This document shows, one piece after another, positions 11,767-23,096 of a DNA stretch of 64,000 nucleotides. The notes under the pieces are model-generated. The model saw only the letters and a program-made list of their open reading frames with translations, ran no database searches and was not told where the DNA came from. The first letter of the stretch is position 1. Every line of letters begins with the position of its first letter. The position numbers and the translations under genes were made by a program. The DNA is from Elmis aenea (Eukaryota > Arthropoda > Insecta > Coleoptera > Elmidae), in contig OX393577.1 of assembly GCA_947652605.1 (NCBI GenBank), positions 65,186,108 through 65,250,107 of the forward strand, read 5' to 3'.

Positions 11767-12230
11767 CTCTTAATACAATGTTTCATATGAACCGTTTATT
11801 ATGAAGGCGGTGTCCTATTTTGACAAATAAATTAAGTAGAAATTAAAAATAGTTTGTCATGTATGACCCGCTCTCCTGCTTATAAAATAAAGTACCTATG
11901 TTTTGACTAGGAAAATTCTTTTGGGACTGTCTTTACAACTTCAAAGTTTTTAAAATTGCGTTCCCAAACGTCATGTACCCATCACCTCAATATTATGATA
12001 ATCCCTTAGTATAATATCTGGGGAGTTGAAGATAACGTAAAGGTTATTTAAAAAAGATGCCTGATCCTAGTAGGAAAATATGGTCACATTCACCATATTT
12101 TTACAAGAATTTTTCATTTTCTAATCTACTTTATTTAATAAGCAAGGTATATATTGTAGAATCAAAATTGTAAGCACTGTTTTTTGTCGTTCTAATCACC
12201 TTTTAGGTATAATATTTAAAAGTTAGGGTT
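11767..12230. other. Intronic AT-rich sequence with one possible TIR end
   Basis: A block near 11950-11990 containing CATCACCTCAATATT resembles, inverted, the end at 12240-12290. No gene is visible. Confidence 0.3.
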
Positions 12231-12292
12231 GTTTTTTTGAAAACGAACAAGATATTTGAGGTGGTAATGATCTGTGGGACACCCTGATTTAA
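12231..12292. repeat. End of an ACAGGGTGTCCC-family element
   Basis: Read on the minus strand it begins CAGGGTGTCCCACAGATCAT and continues with TACCACCTCAAATA. The same word order occurs at 28835-28885, so these are two copies of one dispersed family. A possible partner lies near 11950-11990. Confidence 0.5.
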
Positions 12293-12752
12293 GAATAAAA
12301 TTTTTAAAACATTAATTAATGTTTGTTTGCTTCTAAAACTTAGCTTTCTGCAGTCAAAAATGTAAGATACAATTTCAATTTAGTTTTATACATTTTTCGT
12401 CCCGTAATTTTTGTTTTTTTCCAAGAAATGAGCCATGGGCATTTTTTAATAATCAGTTTTTTTAGTTTTTGTGTTGGATACAAATCTGTGGCGGATATTT
12501 TGAATGAAATGCTTTAATAAGTTGCATAGTCTTATGTAAATTCACTTTAATTGGCGTTTCTGAGAATTTAATCCCATCAGAGTTGCGAATGATGTTCTAA
12601 ATTGCACAGGATATCCGATTTCTTACAAGACTGAAGTTTTACCTGTTTTAATGAAATCAATTGTTGGATTTTCTGAACGGAAAAGCTAGGAGTTACGAGA
12701 AAAATAGCGAAAAATTTAGTTTTCCTTGATTATTTCAAAGGTGTAAATTATG

Positions 12753-13255
12753 AATAATATTAATAATAATAATAATGCAATTTATTTAGAGTTTTGCTAA
12801 TTGTGTTAACAGTTTGATAACTTACGGATATGAATATAAAACAATTTAAACTTTCCTTAATTAAACTACTGAGCTTACGTCTAAATCTTACAATATTAGT
12901 TTCACTTTGAAGATCGTTATAAAATTTCAGTCCTTTTTAAAATAGAGAATTTTGAGTGTAATATCGTTTCCTTAATGGCAAATTAAAGTCTTTACAGTTT
13001 CTAATCGGATAATTATGAATCTCAGAATTTTGTGTTACATATTTTAATAAAGAACTTCGAAGCAGTTTATTTATAATCTTGATAATGAAAATAATCGTAT
13101 CAAAAATTATCCGTTGTTTAATACTTAGCCACTGTAGAGTATCTAGCATTTGAGTAATTTTGGTATACCTGGAACAGGTAAAATAATTTTTATAGCCCTA
13201 TTTTGCAGTGTTTGAAGCTGGTCTATATCATTAGTATTCGCCAGAAAAAAAAACT
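12753..13255 (-). mobile_element. LINE 3' end with (TTA)n tail
   Basis: The minus strand encodes the last part of a CR1/Jockey-like ORF2. QLQTLQNRAIKIILPVPG is followed, after a stop, by LQWLSIKQRI, IINKLLRSSLLKYV, YPIRN and DFNLPLRKRYYTQNSLF, and then a post-stop region. The element ends (12753-12776 on the plus strand) in AAT repeats, which is the 3' microsatellite tail of such LINEs on the minus strand. It has stop codons and is inactive. Confidence 0.7.
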
Positions 13256-13941
13256 GAAGCGGTATTCGAATTGGGGTGCTATGATACTTTTGTATATCAA
13301 CATTTTAGTAAGGAATGGAAGTTTACTGCTTAATCTAACAAGAAAAGCTGTTTTTTTAGACCTTTTTAAATAACGTTTCTAGCTAAAGCAAAGAGAATTT
13401 GTCGATATTATTTTAGATTTACGTTTATATTCCAATTTTTAATTACCATTATTCCAGTTGCTCTTGGGACTTAATACAATATTTCTACAAAGTCACTAGC
13501 ACGTGAAGATATTTTCGGTTTTGACAGGTGAAAGATCCATCAGTATCTCAGCCCTTCGCACGAAAATAAATTCAAGTAAATTTTAAATTTTATGCCGCCG
13601 GTACTTAAGTAGTTAAGTCGCTTGTCAAGTGTTTTATTTATTTAGTGAGACACGTCCCAAACGGCAAAACAAATGTTAAATGCGTAGTTCCTTTGTTTTC
13701 TCTCAACTTCCACTGATCTTGTTCACGAATATATACAGCTGTGAACTTGTTACAAATTCATGTTGGTTAATTTATTTATGTTGTTCATGTTTTCTTTTGA
13801 TGTATTCCTGGTTGTCTGTGCATCGATTCTTACGAGACAAAAGGAAATTATGTTTGTTAACATCAAGATTTTTGTAAAAGTCATTTGACATCTCTTTGCG
13901 TGAGTTTATGCAATTTTGTTTTGGCAGTACAACAAATTTTT
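13256..13941. other. Intronic AT-rich sequence, nothing recognised
   Basis: No exon, motif or repeat is supported; the open frame near 13680 shows no motif. Confidence 0.35.
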
Positions 13942-14130
13942 ACATACCAGGTGTAAACGAAGTGTGGTACACCCCCTTTTTCTTTAGTTTTGATTTTAGA
14001 TTAATAAACATGTGCATGTGCTCAAAAAGCCCGGTTATGTGCACATATCATATGTCTAAAATTTTATTTATCTAAAATTAAAACTAAAGAAAAAAAGGGG
14101 GTGTACCACACTTCATTTACACCCAGTATG
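13942..14130. mobile_element. Foldback MITE, 189 bp
   Basis: The ends are CATACCAGGTGTAAACGAAG and, reversed, CATACTGGGTGTAAATGAAG. The arms continue with TGTGGTACACCCCC and TTTAGTTTTGATTTTAGAT. The loop holds GTGCATGTGC and GTGCACAT. A diverged half-copy of the same family lies at 50885-50975. Confidence 0.8.
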
Positions 14131-15085
14131 TGCTATTTTTAAACGTTATTTCAGGCTTTTGTTGAAATATTGTTCTTAAATTGTTCGAAACGTTGTTTGT
14201 CTTAGAAGTTCGTTACAGCAAACGCTTACTAATCTTGTGATATTTAAAGTAAAACATTGTATCATTCGATTAAGTAATTAGGAAAACACTGAAAGACGAT
14301 TAAGCATCAGACCGAATTCAGGCGTCTGCTCTTAAACTTCCTTTTAGGCCAGGACATTGACGCTGGTGTCTGTTATGTGTTATTTATCAATTATACCGAA
14401 GACGAGCGGTTAAATAATACAATAAAGTGGTCTTTGCAGGCCTGAAGATCAACAAATTGTTTATAGCCAGAAGTTTTATGATCGCGTAAAAAACTCATTT
14501 TACTAAATGGTGAGATAAATTTTGTGCTTAAGGTACAGAGACGTTTCTGGTGTCCCTTATTTGTCTGTCGTTAACAATATTCATTTTCAGAAGTCTTAAA
14601 CATTGACTTGAAAAAAAAACTGTCATACTTGCAAAAAAATTCTAGTAATATTCGAGGTTTTGAGTCTTATAGGATCTTTTTAAAATCGATTTGTGCCTAA
14701 GGCTTGCCGGATTTAATTTGTTTCTGCTCTGTACATAATTACCGTACCATCAGGATGAGCATTTTTTTTCTGAATCGGCTTGAAGGCAAGTTGAAATGGG
14801 TGGAGCGGTTTCTGTTTAATGTGAATTGAATTACCAAACTGATCAATCTAGATTAAACTATGTAACTGTGCAACCCTACTTAAAATTCATGATCGAAGCT
14901 ATAATATTACTGGTCATATACGCACTCAGTTTCGCCAGTGTTTTGATGGTGTTTGGGAGAAGACATGTTCAAAATATAAAACGAAAATAACTAAACAGTG
15001 CTGTGTACAAATGATAAAATAATTAATGAAAGCGTTTAGATTTAATATAGATTAAACTGCTCAATTTCGAGTAAAGAACCCTCAA
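14131..15085. other. Intronic AT-rich sequence, nothing recognised
   Basis: No supported gene or repeat lies between the foldback MITE and the RT fragment. Confidence 0.35.
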
Positions 15086-15214
15086 TAAAGACGAACACAC
15101 CATGGTCATGCGTATTGATCTCTCAAGCTTTTGATGGTGTTGACCACGAGATACTGCTAACGAAATTAGAACACTATGGCATACAAGGGACCGCCGACAA
15201 CTCTATAAAATCTT
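15086..15214 (+). mobile_element. LINE reverse transcriptase fragment (CR1/Jockey-like)
   Basis: The plus strand encodes [20 protein letters not shown] followed by [20 protein letters not shown]. This is the RT motif in which an aspartate in DxVDHE-type sequence precedes the L-x-x-YGI block. Related intact elements would continue to GVPQGSIL. Here the frame runs into a tandem array and is broken ([11 protein letters not shown] in place of GVPQGSIL), so this is a dead fragment. Confidence 0.75.
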
Positions 15215-15750
15215 ATCTTTCGGAAAGAAATCAATATGTTGCCGAAAAAGGTAAAATTCTAAAATCCAACCAAAAAAAATCTAAAAAGGAGTCCCGCAAG
15301 GATCAATCTTTGTATGTAAATTGCATTTTATGCCTTTTTTATTATTGTAACTCAAATATTTAAAGATACCTTTGGAATAATCTTCGGAATATCTTTCGGA
15401 AAGAAATCAATATGTTGCTGAAAAAGACTCGTCAGGTAAAATTCTAAAATCCAACTAAAAACAATCTAAAAAAGAGTCCCTGAAGGATCAATCTTTGTAT
15501 GTAATTGCATTTTATGCCTTTCTTATTATTGTAACTCAAATATTTAAAGATACCTTTGGAATATTCTTCGGAATATCTTTCGGAAAGAAATCAATATGTT
15601 GCTGAAAAAGACTCGTCAGGTAAAATTCTAAAATCCAACTAAAAAAAATCTAAAAAAGAGTCCCTGAAGGATCAATCTTTGTATGTAATTGCATTTTATG
15701 CCTTTCTTATTATTGTAACTCAAATATTTAAAGATACCTTTGGAATAATT
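15215..15750 (+). repeat. Tandem triplication of an RT fragment, unit 176-184 bp
   Basis: The word ATCTTTCGGAAAGAAATCAA starts at 15215, 15391 and 15575. Each copy continues with ATATGTTGC, TCCAAC, GAGTCC, GGATCAATCTTTGTATGTAA and ends ATACCTTTGGAATA. The unit is part of the LINE fragment immediately upstream, so the repeat arose after insertion. Copies 2 and 3 are more alike than copy 1. Confidence 0.85.
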
Positions 15751-16527
15751 TTTATTTTGAATGTGTAAAGTTAAAATTCGTATGTATTAACCATTTCTAC
15801 TAAACGCTAATAAAGCTTTTAAATAGGTACCTTTCAGTTCATGAAGCAAACTTAACTGTATAATTCTGCTAAATAAATCAACAAGAAATTTAACACACAT
15901 TTGCTTCTAAGCTGTATTAATAAACACGACCTGTTCTGGTTTTCAATTATTTATTGTTACAAACATATAACTTAGTTTTTCTTTATTGTTACAAGCTGGA
16001 TGTATTCCAATGCTTATGAATATGAGAAAATTTATAAATAATTTTAATCTAACATAAAATGGTGTGAAAAGTATTGCCGGTCAATGATATAACCGAAATA
16101 CTGTTAAAATAGATTAATTAATTAATTAAATATAAAGTAATTTGTCTGAATATACGGGGTGTATTATTTATCATGAAGAACTTGGGGATAAAATAATTTC
16201 CAAATTAGCAAAGAAGTAATATTTTACGTACTTAATGTCTTAGTAAGAATCTAAACTGAAAATATGTATGTTGTGTCCAGGAAATATCCTGAAAAATCTG
16301 AAAAACTGTGGTATAATTATAATTTTCTTATGACTAAAATTTGAATTTGCGAGATATAGCCCAAAATTTAACTTGTTCGCGTAACTCATTTATTCTCCCG
16401 TATATCAGAACCATAAAATTGTACATTGCTACTCATCTACTACTTTAATATCCTTCCATCTTTAACAGTATCCGGGATCCCATGTTCTTTTTAATGAATC
16501 ATACACCTTAATAATTTTTTCTTACCA
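15751..16527. other. Intronic AT-rich sequence
   Basis: TATACGGGGTGTATTATTTA near 16150 is a single possible ACAGGGTGT-type end. Nothing else is recognised. Confidence 0.3.
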
Positions 16528-17197
16528 GGGAAGGTCACGATAATGTTGTCGCTGGAATCTGATCAAGGCTGTGTTTATTGCATCAAGAACATCAAAACTA
16601 AATGTTTTGCAAAGTTATACGTGCCACTGGCCACTTCCTTCGGAAAAGGGGGAAAAACTGAAAAGTTGTATAAAAAAGCTAATTTTTGCGATCGCCTTGG
16701 CCATGAAACCGTCAGAGGTAAAATCGAAATTCTTCTGTTTACCTATTTGCGCATCCTTTGCAAGTAAAATGGTGCAAAGTTTTCGAAAAAATCTTAAACG
16801 GTTCCAGAAAAAACGTCAAAAACGAAACCCCTGTTAAAGCGCGATAATTTGAGAAAATGTATAACTAAATCTGTGCGACTTGCATAGGCGTTTAACATAG
16901 GGGAAGCCGTTTTAACAAGGGCCTCGTTTTACTCCGGAACCGTTTAAGATTTTTTCAAAAAATTTGCACCATCTTACTTGCAAAGGATGCGCGCACTGGT
17001 AAGTAAAAGAATTTTGATTTTATCTCTGTCGGTTTCATAGCCAACGTGATCGCAAAAATTACTTTTATTATTCAAATTTTTAGTTTTCCCCCTATTTTTC
17101 AAAAGGAAATGGCCAGTGGCACGTATAACTCTGCAAAACTCTGCAATACGCACAGCCTTGATCAGATTCTAGCGACAACATATCGTGAATCTCCCTT
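16528..17197. mobile_element. Long-TIR element (family A), full copy
   Basis: Two arms of about 270-300 bp face each other. The left begins near CCAGGGAAGGTCACGAT and the reversed right near AACAAGGGAGATTCACGATA. Both continue with TGTTGTCGCT, GAATCTGATCAAGGCTGTG, CGTGCCACTGGCCA, GATCGC and AACGGTTCC-type words. TTA-like triplets flank it, but a 3-bp TSD is only tentative. Three other partial copies occur at 28545-28787, 59650-59850 and 60915-61245. Overlapping open frames in the left arm recur in the 28.5-kb copy because the arms are homologous; they are not taken as genes. Confidence 0.75.
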
Positions 17198-17255
17198 GTT
17201 AGTTGTTATATAAATGTAATTAGCACAAAATTATCAAATTAATACTGCAAAACAC

Positions 17256-17925
17256 TTATCGTTTGATAACAGTTCCGTTTTTTATCGTAAACGGGTTGCC
17301 TTTTGTAATGAACGTTTTAAGTGATGGAGGTAACATTCTGTTCGGTGGCATTCTCTTCAACCCATTGCTTCCTAGGTGCAAGTACTTCAAATTCTGAAGA
17401 GGTTTGAACACCCTCGGTGCCAAACGCACCAGCAGATTTCTATCCAAAAACAACGCTGTCAGTGACGGAACCATCTGAAACATGTTGGGCCTCAACCTCT
17501 TTATTTTATTGTTGGTGAGCACCAGACTCTTGAGCGATTTTGAATTTATTAGAGGCGTCTTTTTGGGCACCAATACCAAGTTGTCTTCCAGTATCAAAGT
17601 GTGCAGGTTGAAGATGTTCGCGAATACATCTCTCTCGATTGCTTTAATGTGGTTCCCCGAGAGGTCGATTAATCTTAGTTTGGTCATCCCCTCCAGCGCA
17701 AATTTGGGCACTTCCTCTAGGCGTATGTGATCGGCGTACAGCGTTGTTGCCCTTTGAATCATATCGGTTGGAGGAATTAAGGTCCTATTGCTACCTATTG
17801 ATGTTATGTCTACGCACTGTACAGGACCCGGGGGAAGGCGCCATCTGGTTGTGCTAATATAAGCCGTGTTGCGGATGGTGCATGGGGCGCCACTTATAAA
17901 GCCTGCATACACGTGGTGTATTGCA
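17256..17925 (-). CDS. Secreted leucine-rich-repeat protein, exon 2
   Basis: This exon encodes residues 13-235 of the model. After an N-terminal region with cysteines at about residues 28 and 50, seven LRR-like units run from about residue 71 to 227. Examples are LRLIDLSGNHIKAIERDVF, LKSLVLTNNKIKRLRPNMF, LTALFLDRNLLVRLAPRVF and LKYLHLGSNGLKRMP. The frame ends VIKR-stop. There is no transmembrane segment near the C-terminus. The acceptor is TATTTTTAG at 17926-17934. The first base of the exon completes a codon begun by the 38-nt exon at 20302-20339, which supplies a signal peptide. LRR proteins of this kind bind other extracellular proteins; the partner here is unknown. It is nested in receptor intron 1 on the same strand. 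No close family is recognised. Confidence 0.82.
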
Positions 17926-18584
17926 CTAAAAATACATTTTGTTTAGATATTTGCTATCATCGATAATGAGGAGTTAATAATCTCCAGTTGCAATAGTTTT
18001 TGTTAATAATGTTAGGGTGGCCATTTTTAATCAAGGGCAGAGGCGGATTGCTCTGTTATTAAAGCGTGAGTTACAGGTACGAGGTAAGCTCTAAAATTCA
18101 ATGTTTTCTTCTGTCAATAACTGACCAGAAGATCTAAGATTTTATATTATTTTTTCGATTATCTGTATGGTTCTATAGAGAACAGGCATTTTTAAGTTGC
18201 TATGCGATAAGAAACTTTTGTGCCACTTAATATACACGTGTTGAGCTTCAAATTTCAAACACAAGGTCTTTTGTTTTGACTTATAAAAGAAGTGGAACTT
18301 CTTTTAATATTGCCTCGTGCTTTATTTCAGCATGTAGGGCGATGCCGTTCTGTCTATCTTTATATGGAACCATTTTATAGCAAAGTATGTCGTTGACAAA
18401 TATGGGTCTCAATCAATTTAAGATTTATTTATTTGTTAAAAAAAGATAAAAAATTGTGCTTTTTATAAATAATCTTTATTTTTGCTACTTGTCTATTAAG
18501 ATTTAAAAATCAAATTATGGGCACATCGGTCTAGAAAACACATAGTTTCAATTTTTTTCCCACAAAAATGAATTTTGCATATGA

Positions 18585-18710
18585 GCTGTTTATTTTAAAA
18601 GTGGAAAAAATCAGTTAAAGCTATTACGGGTTAAGTATTTGGTATTTTTATCTTTTAACATATTACTTGCAATTTCTTTTAAAATACCGAATCACAATTT
18701 GAGTCAATAA
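18585..18710 (-). mobile_element. Mariner 3'-end fragment
   Basis: This block shares AAAAATCAGTTAAAGCT, TTATATTTTTAT-like spacing and ACTTGCAATTTCTTT with 31585-31710. The latter is the 3' region of a decayed mariner transposase gene. Only the tail is present here. Confidence 0.5.
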
Positions 18711-20301
18711 AAATTTTATTGCTTAACAGAAGTGCAAATAAATTTATTTTGAAAATGGAATAATGATGGATTTGCTTTCGGACACTATTGTTTTGAAAGT
18801 AGCTTGTCATTTTACAGTAAAAAAATGGCGATTCGTTAACGTCTGTGGAAATTATGTATACCGAGAAAAATATGAGTAACCCAGATAACAAATATAAGTG
18901 AAATAGCAAGAAAAGTTAGCATAAATATTTTAATGGTCATTCAAATTTAATACATTTATATCTCAAAATAACAAAAATAATTTATTTCAAAATAAACGGT
19001 TTATTTACTGAGGTGTAAAATATTAAAAAAGCGTATAATAAATATGCAAGACATTTAAAAAAAAAATTATTTTAAAGTAATTATTATTTCATCTTAAAAG
19101 TCGGCTTTGTGCTTTTAAAAAATTAGCTTTTTATCAAGATGTACAGTAAGAAGCAATTTATATTCATATAAAATGTAATCCCAGCTTTTTTGTAATTGTA
19201 TGGGCTTTTTTGTACAATCAAGACAACATAATTTTCATTAAAAGCATTCAGAATTTAAAGGATTCGTAAAAACTCGGTGAAAACGTTTCGATAAATGCTT
19301 TCAAAAATATTTTAATTATGTTAATTGTTTTGATGATAATTTTGTCAGAGTAATATTTAATTCCGAGTATCGTTTGGAATGCATTCACGCGTTTAAGACC
19401 CAAAAATTAACACACTTCAGGATTAATCGACTCGGTGTGTGCTCGAATATTGTTAGTGACGAGTGACACTCGAATTTTTAGATCTCGTGCGATTTGTAGG
19501 TGATTTATATTGACCTCATAAAAAGTAATGGGGAGGATTGCGATTAGGACCACCGAAATTCAAAACGACCGGGATAACGGTCAGAGATTATTCGACCATA
19601 GAAATGAGTGTTAATGTCCAGAACAGAACGGGAACTATTTGTTGTGGACGTGCCCTAGATATCAGAAAAACGATATCACCGGCCTTGTTAAGTTTTTGAG
19701 AAAATTTTCAACATTAAGTTAACGTTTAACAACAACAAAAAGAAAACGAATAAGTTTGTGTTAAAGTCTTATGTTTTATAATGAAGAAAAACGCAAATTT
19801 CATAAAATTGAAACCTTATAAATAATAACTGTTTGTTAATTTTTAAAAAACACGAATAGTAGATCATTAGCGTTCTATTAACTAACAAGACCATAATAGA
19901 AGTATGCAATGTTCCAAAATTCTTTCCCTATTATTAACAGAATAACAGCAATTGCAGACTCGTTTAGACACACCCTGTATACTATTATTTTCAACAAATT
20001 ACACGTTATAAATTCAATTAACCATCCACTCGTCCAAATTAAATATCGATTTGACATATACGCTAACCTTAAATTTTAATTACGGAATTAGCAACACGTT
20101 AATTTTATTTTCGCGTTTATATCAACGAAAGCAATTAAATAAAAGAGTGTTAAGTAGGCTTATCTAAAATAAATCATTACAAAACTGTGATCTAATTTTT
20201 AAAAGGTTCAATTAAGTTAATTTTGAAGTGTGCCACTTAGTTCTAAAATTAAATGTTAGTGGGTTAATAATAAATAAACACAGAATGAAAATAAAACTTA
20301 C
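18711..20301. other. Intron of the LRR gene, with an atypical 300-bp block
   Basis: Most of it is AT-rich and featureless. The block at about 19390-19700 is more GC-rich and sequence-complex than its surroundings. It contains GACCGGGATAACGGTC (an inverted repeat) and ACGAGTGACACTCG. It has no convincing frame on either strand. It could be a regulatory element or an unrecognised old transposon. Confidence 0.35.
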
Positions 20302-20339
20302 ATGATAACCGTTAATAAATACGCTGTTAACTCTGTCAT
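20302..20339 (-). CDS. Secreted LRR protein, exon 1 (signal peptide)
   Basis: The exon starts at ATG 20339-20337 and encodes MTELTAYLLTVI plus two bases of a split codon, then the donor AT|GTAAGTTTT. Joined to the acceptor at 17926 it gives MTELTAYLLTVIIAIHHVYA, a plausible signal peptide with cleavage around residue 22-24. Both the phase and the hydrophobicity fit, although the exon is short. The intron would be 2,376 bp (17926-20301). Promoter elements are not obvious upstream. Alternative first exons cannot be excluded. Confidence 0.6.
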
Positions 20340-21284
20340 ATTTTAAAGAAATCTGCTAAAAATATCAACGAACAAAGATGCCTTAGTATCAGTGTTTGAA
20401 CTATGAGTTTGGTTGTGTTAGAAGTTTTAGCAAATTTAAATATCTGACGACATTGAAAAGAATCCAAAAAATATGTGTTACGTAGTCACTTGCAGGTTAA
20501 AGCGTCTCTATCTTGGTCACAGCTGTGTGTGTGTGTAACCTGTGTGATACGTACCTTTATTTTTTATAAGCAGATTTCCTTATCTTGGCCATAAAGGGGA
20601 CCAAACTGTGATAACGGAGAATTTTCTCTTGAAATGCACCCGCACTTTTATGACTTCAGAAATAGATCGCTTGCATAAGTTGAATTAAAAATAAACGTTC
20701 TATTATTATATCTAATATATGTTTGAGAAACATTCTGCGCAAAATACGTAACCGTGTTAAAATTATGATTTAAAGAAAAACAACTTCTAGATTTTTAAAA
20801 TAAGCCCACTGAACCGCGAAGAAAAAAATGTAAATGTAGTAAGATAAATGTCGAATTATAAACAAGACATTTTATAGAATTTCGTAAACTTGTATTTTAT
20901 ATTTCTTCAAAAGTCTTTATGAAATAAAGATTATTAAGGATTTTGAAGCCATAGTTTGTGACGTAATAACTTCTTTGGGAAGGGAATGATTAATTTAGGT
21001 ATGATTTGGCGTTTCAACTGCTAGAAATTTGTGGATACATTTGTAAATTATTATCCACGTGTTTCATATAAGGTGCAAAAGTACACCCTTAGATATTTTT
21101 TATTGTCACAAAATCAAAAATGTTGCTATGGGCCCAATTGTTTATAGAAGTATTAAATAATCTTTTTGCAAGGCGTAACAGATGTTATTTTGTGGAGAAA
21201 CCGATTAAAAATGCTTTAAAGTTTGTAAAAATACCCTTGGTTCTTTTTTTTTTGTCAAAAAATAGAAAACTTTGCCACAATTAG
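20340..21284. other. Intronic sequence with a short GT repeat
   Basis: A small (GT)n tract lies near 20525-20540. No gene is seen; if the LRR model is right, its promoter lies at the left end of this stretch. Confidence 0.35.
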
Positions 21285-21352
21285 CTATAGGCAGGAGTGG
21301 AGAAACAACACAGAAATAGAAAAGCACAAGAGGAACCGATTAAGAAGAAATG
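21285..21352 (+). mobile_element. LINE 3'-end fragment
   Basis: ATAGGCAGGAGTGGAGAAAC and CACAGAAATAGAAAAGCACA are followed by GAACCGATTAAGAAGAA. These match, in reverse orientation, the 3' end of the LINE fragment at 6265-6360 (RQEWRNNTE and RNRLRRNA in translation). It is a very short 5'-truncated copy. Confidence 0.7.
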
Positions 21353-22013
21353 CTTAACAATATTTATGCAATGCTTAACGATCACTAATTCATTTAAAAA
21401 TCGATTTCAAAAGACATTTATAAATCTTTAAAATTTTAAAAATGTACCAAGTGTATACTTTTAAAAGACTAGTCATTTTAAATAAAATGTACTCGTATTA
21501 TAAGTAAGTATAAAGTAAAATGAATTGATAAATGATAGTACTTTAAACATCTAGTAAGTTTTGTTTTAATAAAAATTTAGTTTTCGTATAAAAGTTTTTG
21601 ACTTTTGAAAATTTTCGGTTTTAATATACATACATTTTTTTTTTGGGTACAAATTACTTTTTTGTAGGGTTGCTTTTAGCATTCATTCGCTCTGAGGCTC
21701 AAAAATTCTGCGACCTCATCTTTTTTCGAGTTTTTTACACTCCATGCAAATTGAAAAGTAGAAACTTCAAAAACCCCTACTGAATAAAAAAATTACAAAA
21801 TCAAAAAACGACAGAATAATATAAAACAATACCTTAATTTTTTCTCAATATTTAAGCTAAAAACTCGATTTGCAGGATGTGAAAGAACAAAAAAGTCTTT
21901 GTTATAGACCTTGTTATTTATAGTTTATTGTCAGGAAATTGAACGTGATTTTAAAACAAACAGCATAATTATCACATTATCCTCGTTCCATCCAAGATTT
22001 TTCCGTAAGCACA

Positions 22014-22271
22014 ATGCTTGCTTACGTTAAAATCAGATCAATTTTTTTTGTTATTGCTTTAATTATCGGGAAAATGCTCGCTGATTGTTCTTTATTGTTT
22101 TCGAAACATTTTGAAGGGAGGACGAAACTTCAATTAAAACCGCTGGGGGGGATGCGTTTGGAAATATCCAGGCGGAAGGAAGTAAACAATAGGAACTTTG
22201 GCATGCTCGCCAGAAAGAATCAACATACGAAACTGGTTGTATGTTTTTATGATGTCAAGATATTCGTTTAA
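22014..22271 (+). other. Open frame with a signal-peptide-like start, 85 codons
   Basis: The frame opens MLAYVKIRSIFFVIALIIGK and then MLADCS, which looks like a signal sequence. The rest is basic and contains dibasic sites (SRRK, ARKN). A possible donor (GAA|GTAAAC) lies near 22185. It shows no known peptide motif and has a single cysteine near the cleavage region. It may be chance in AT-rich DNA, and lies in receptor intron 1 on the opposite strand. Confidence 0.25.
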
Positions 22272-23094
22272 AAAAAAGAGTTCTAGTTTCAAAATAAATA
22301 TTTTTGTTGCACCGTAGATAAATTTAAAAAAAATAATCATGTAGTTTTGTTAACAGACGCTTTAGAAACATTATGCATATTTTTGGTGAAGGATTAATAT
22401 GATGAAAGGGGTTGATGAGAGAAGGATAAAGTGCGAAAGAACATTATATAAACAAATTTGTTTGAAGATGGCAAAAAGGAATTAGAATTTAATAAAAAAT
22501 GGAAAATAATAATCAAAATATTCTTTTTAAACTTAAAGAATTAGCGAACAAAATCCAAAAGTTTTTAAAGAATTTAGCTTGGAATTTTCTTTCCAAATAG
22601 GTTTTAATGCAATACCCTTAAGTTTTTTAAAATGATTATAAAACTCGACGAGATAAATATGTTGGGGTTGGGATGTGCGTAAAAGTTTGTGTATTTCATT
22701 TGGTCCATCAGGCAGCAGATATTTATTATCAGACGTTGACAAAGGACTTGAAGCGAGCATGTGTCCTAATTTTGTCCATAGAGCGATAATAATTTATGGT
22801 CAACGTATTCTGAAGGACAAAGAGTGAATAATTTTGAAATCGCCTATGGAATATTTGTGGGCAAAGAGGCACAAATGCTGGCTTTCACAAAATACTTCTG
22901 ATTTACGAGAGGGTTGAAATAATTATAAATCTTATTGTAATATGATGTGCCATTGTCTTCATGCTTATGTTATATTAAAAACAAGTGAGTAGCAGAAACA
23001 TGCTCAATGAATTTAATTTTTCGAAACAGATTTAAATATTTGATTTCTGGTTTCGCTGTTAGATTTCTTTAATCCAACCTACTGTCAACCCTTA
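22272..23094. other. Intronic AT-rich sequence
   Basis: A 75-codon minus-strand frame at 22533-22760 has no motif. Nothing else is seen. Confidence 0.35.
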
Positions 23095-23096
23095 TA

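Noticed and set aside
16543..16837. Two overlapping frames with a homologue at 28537-28761
   Set aside because: The similarity is explained by the family A terminal arms being copies of each other; the frame is not kept in the other arms.
22533..22760. 75-codon minus-strand frame
   Set aside because: No recognisable motif or homologous copy elsewhere in the window.
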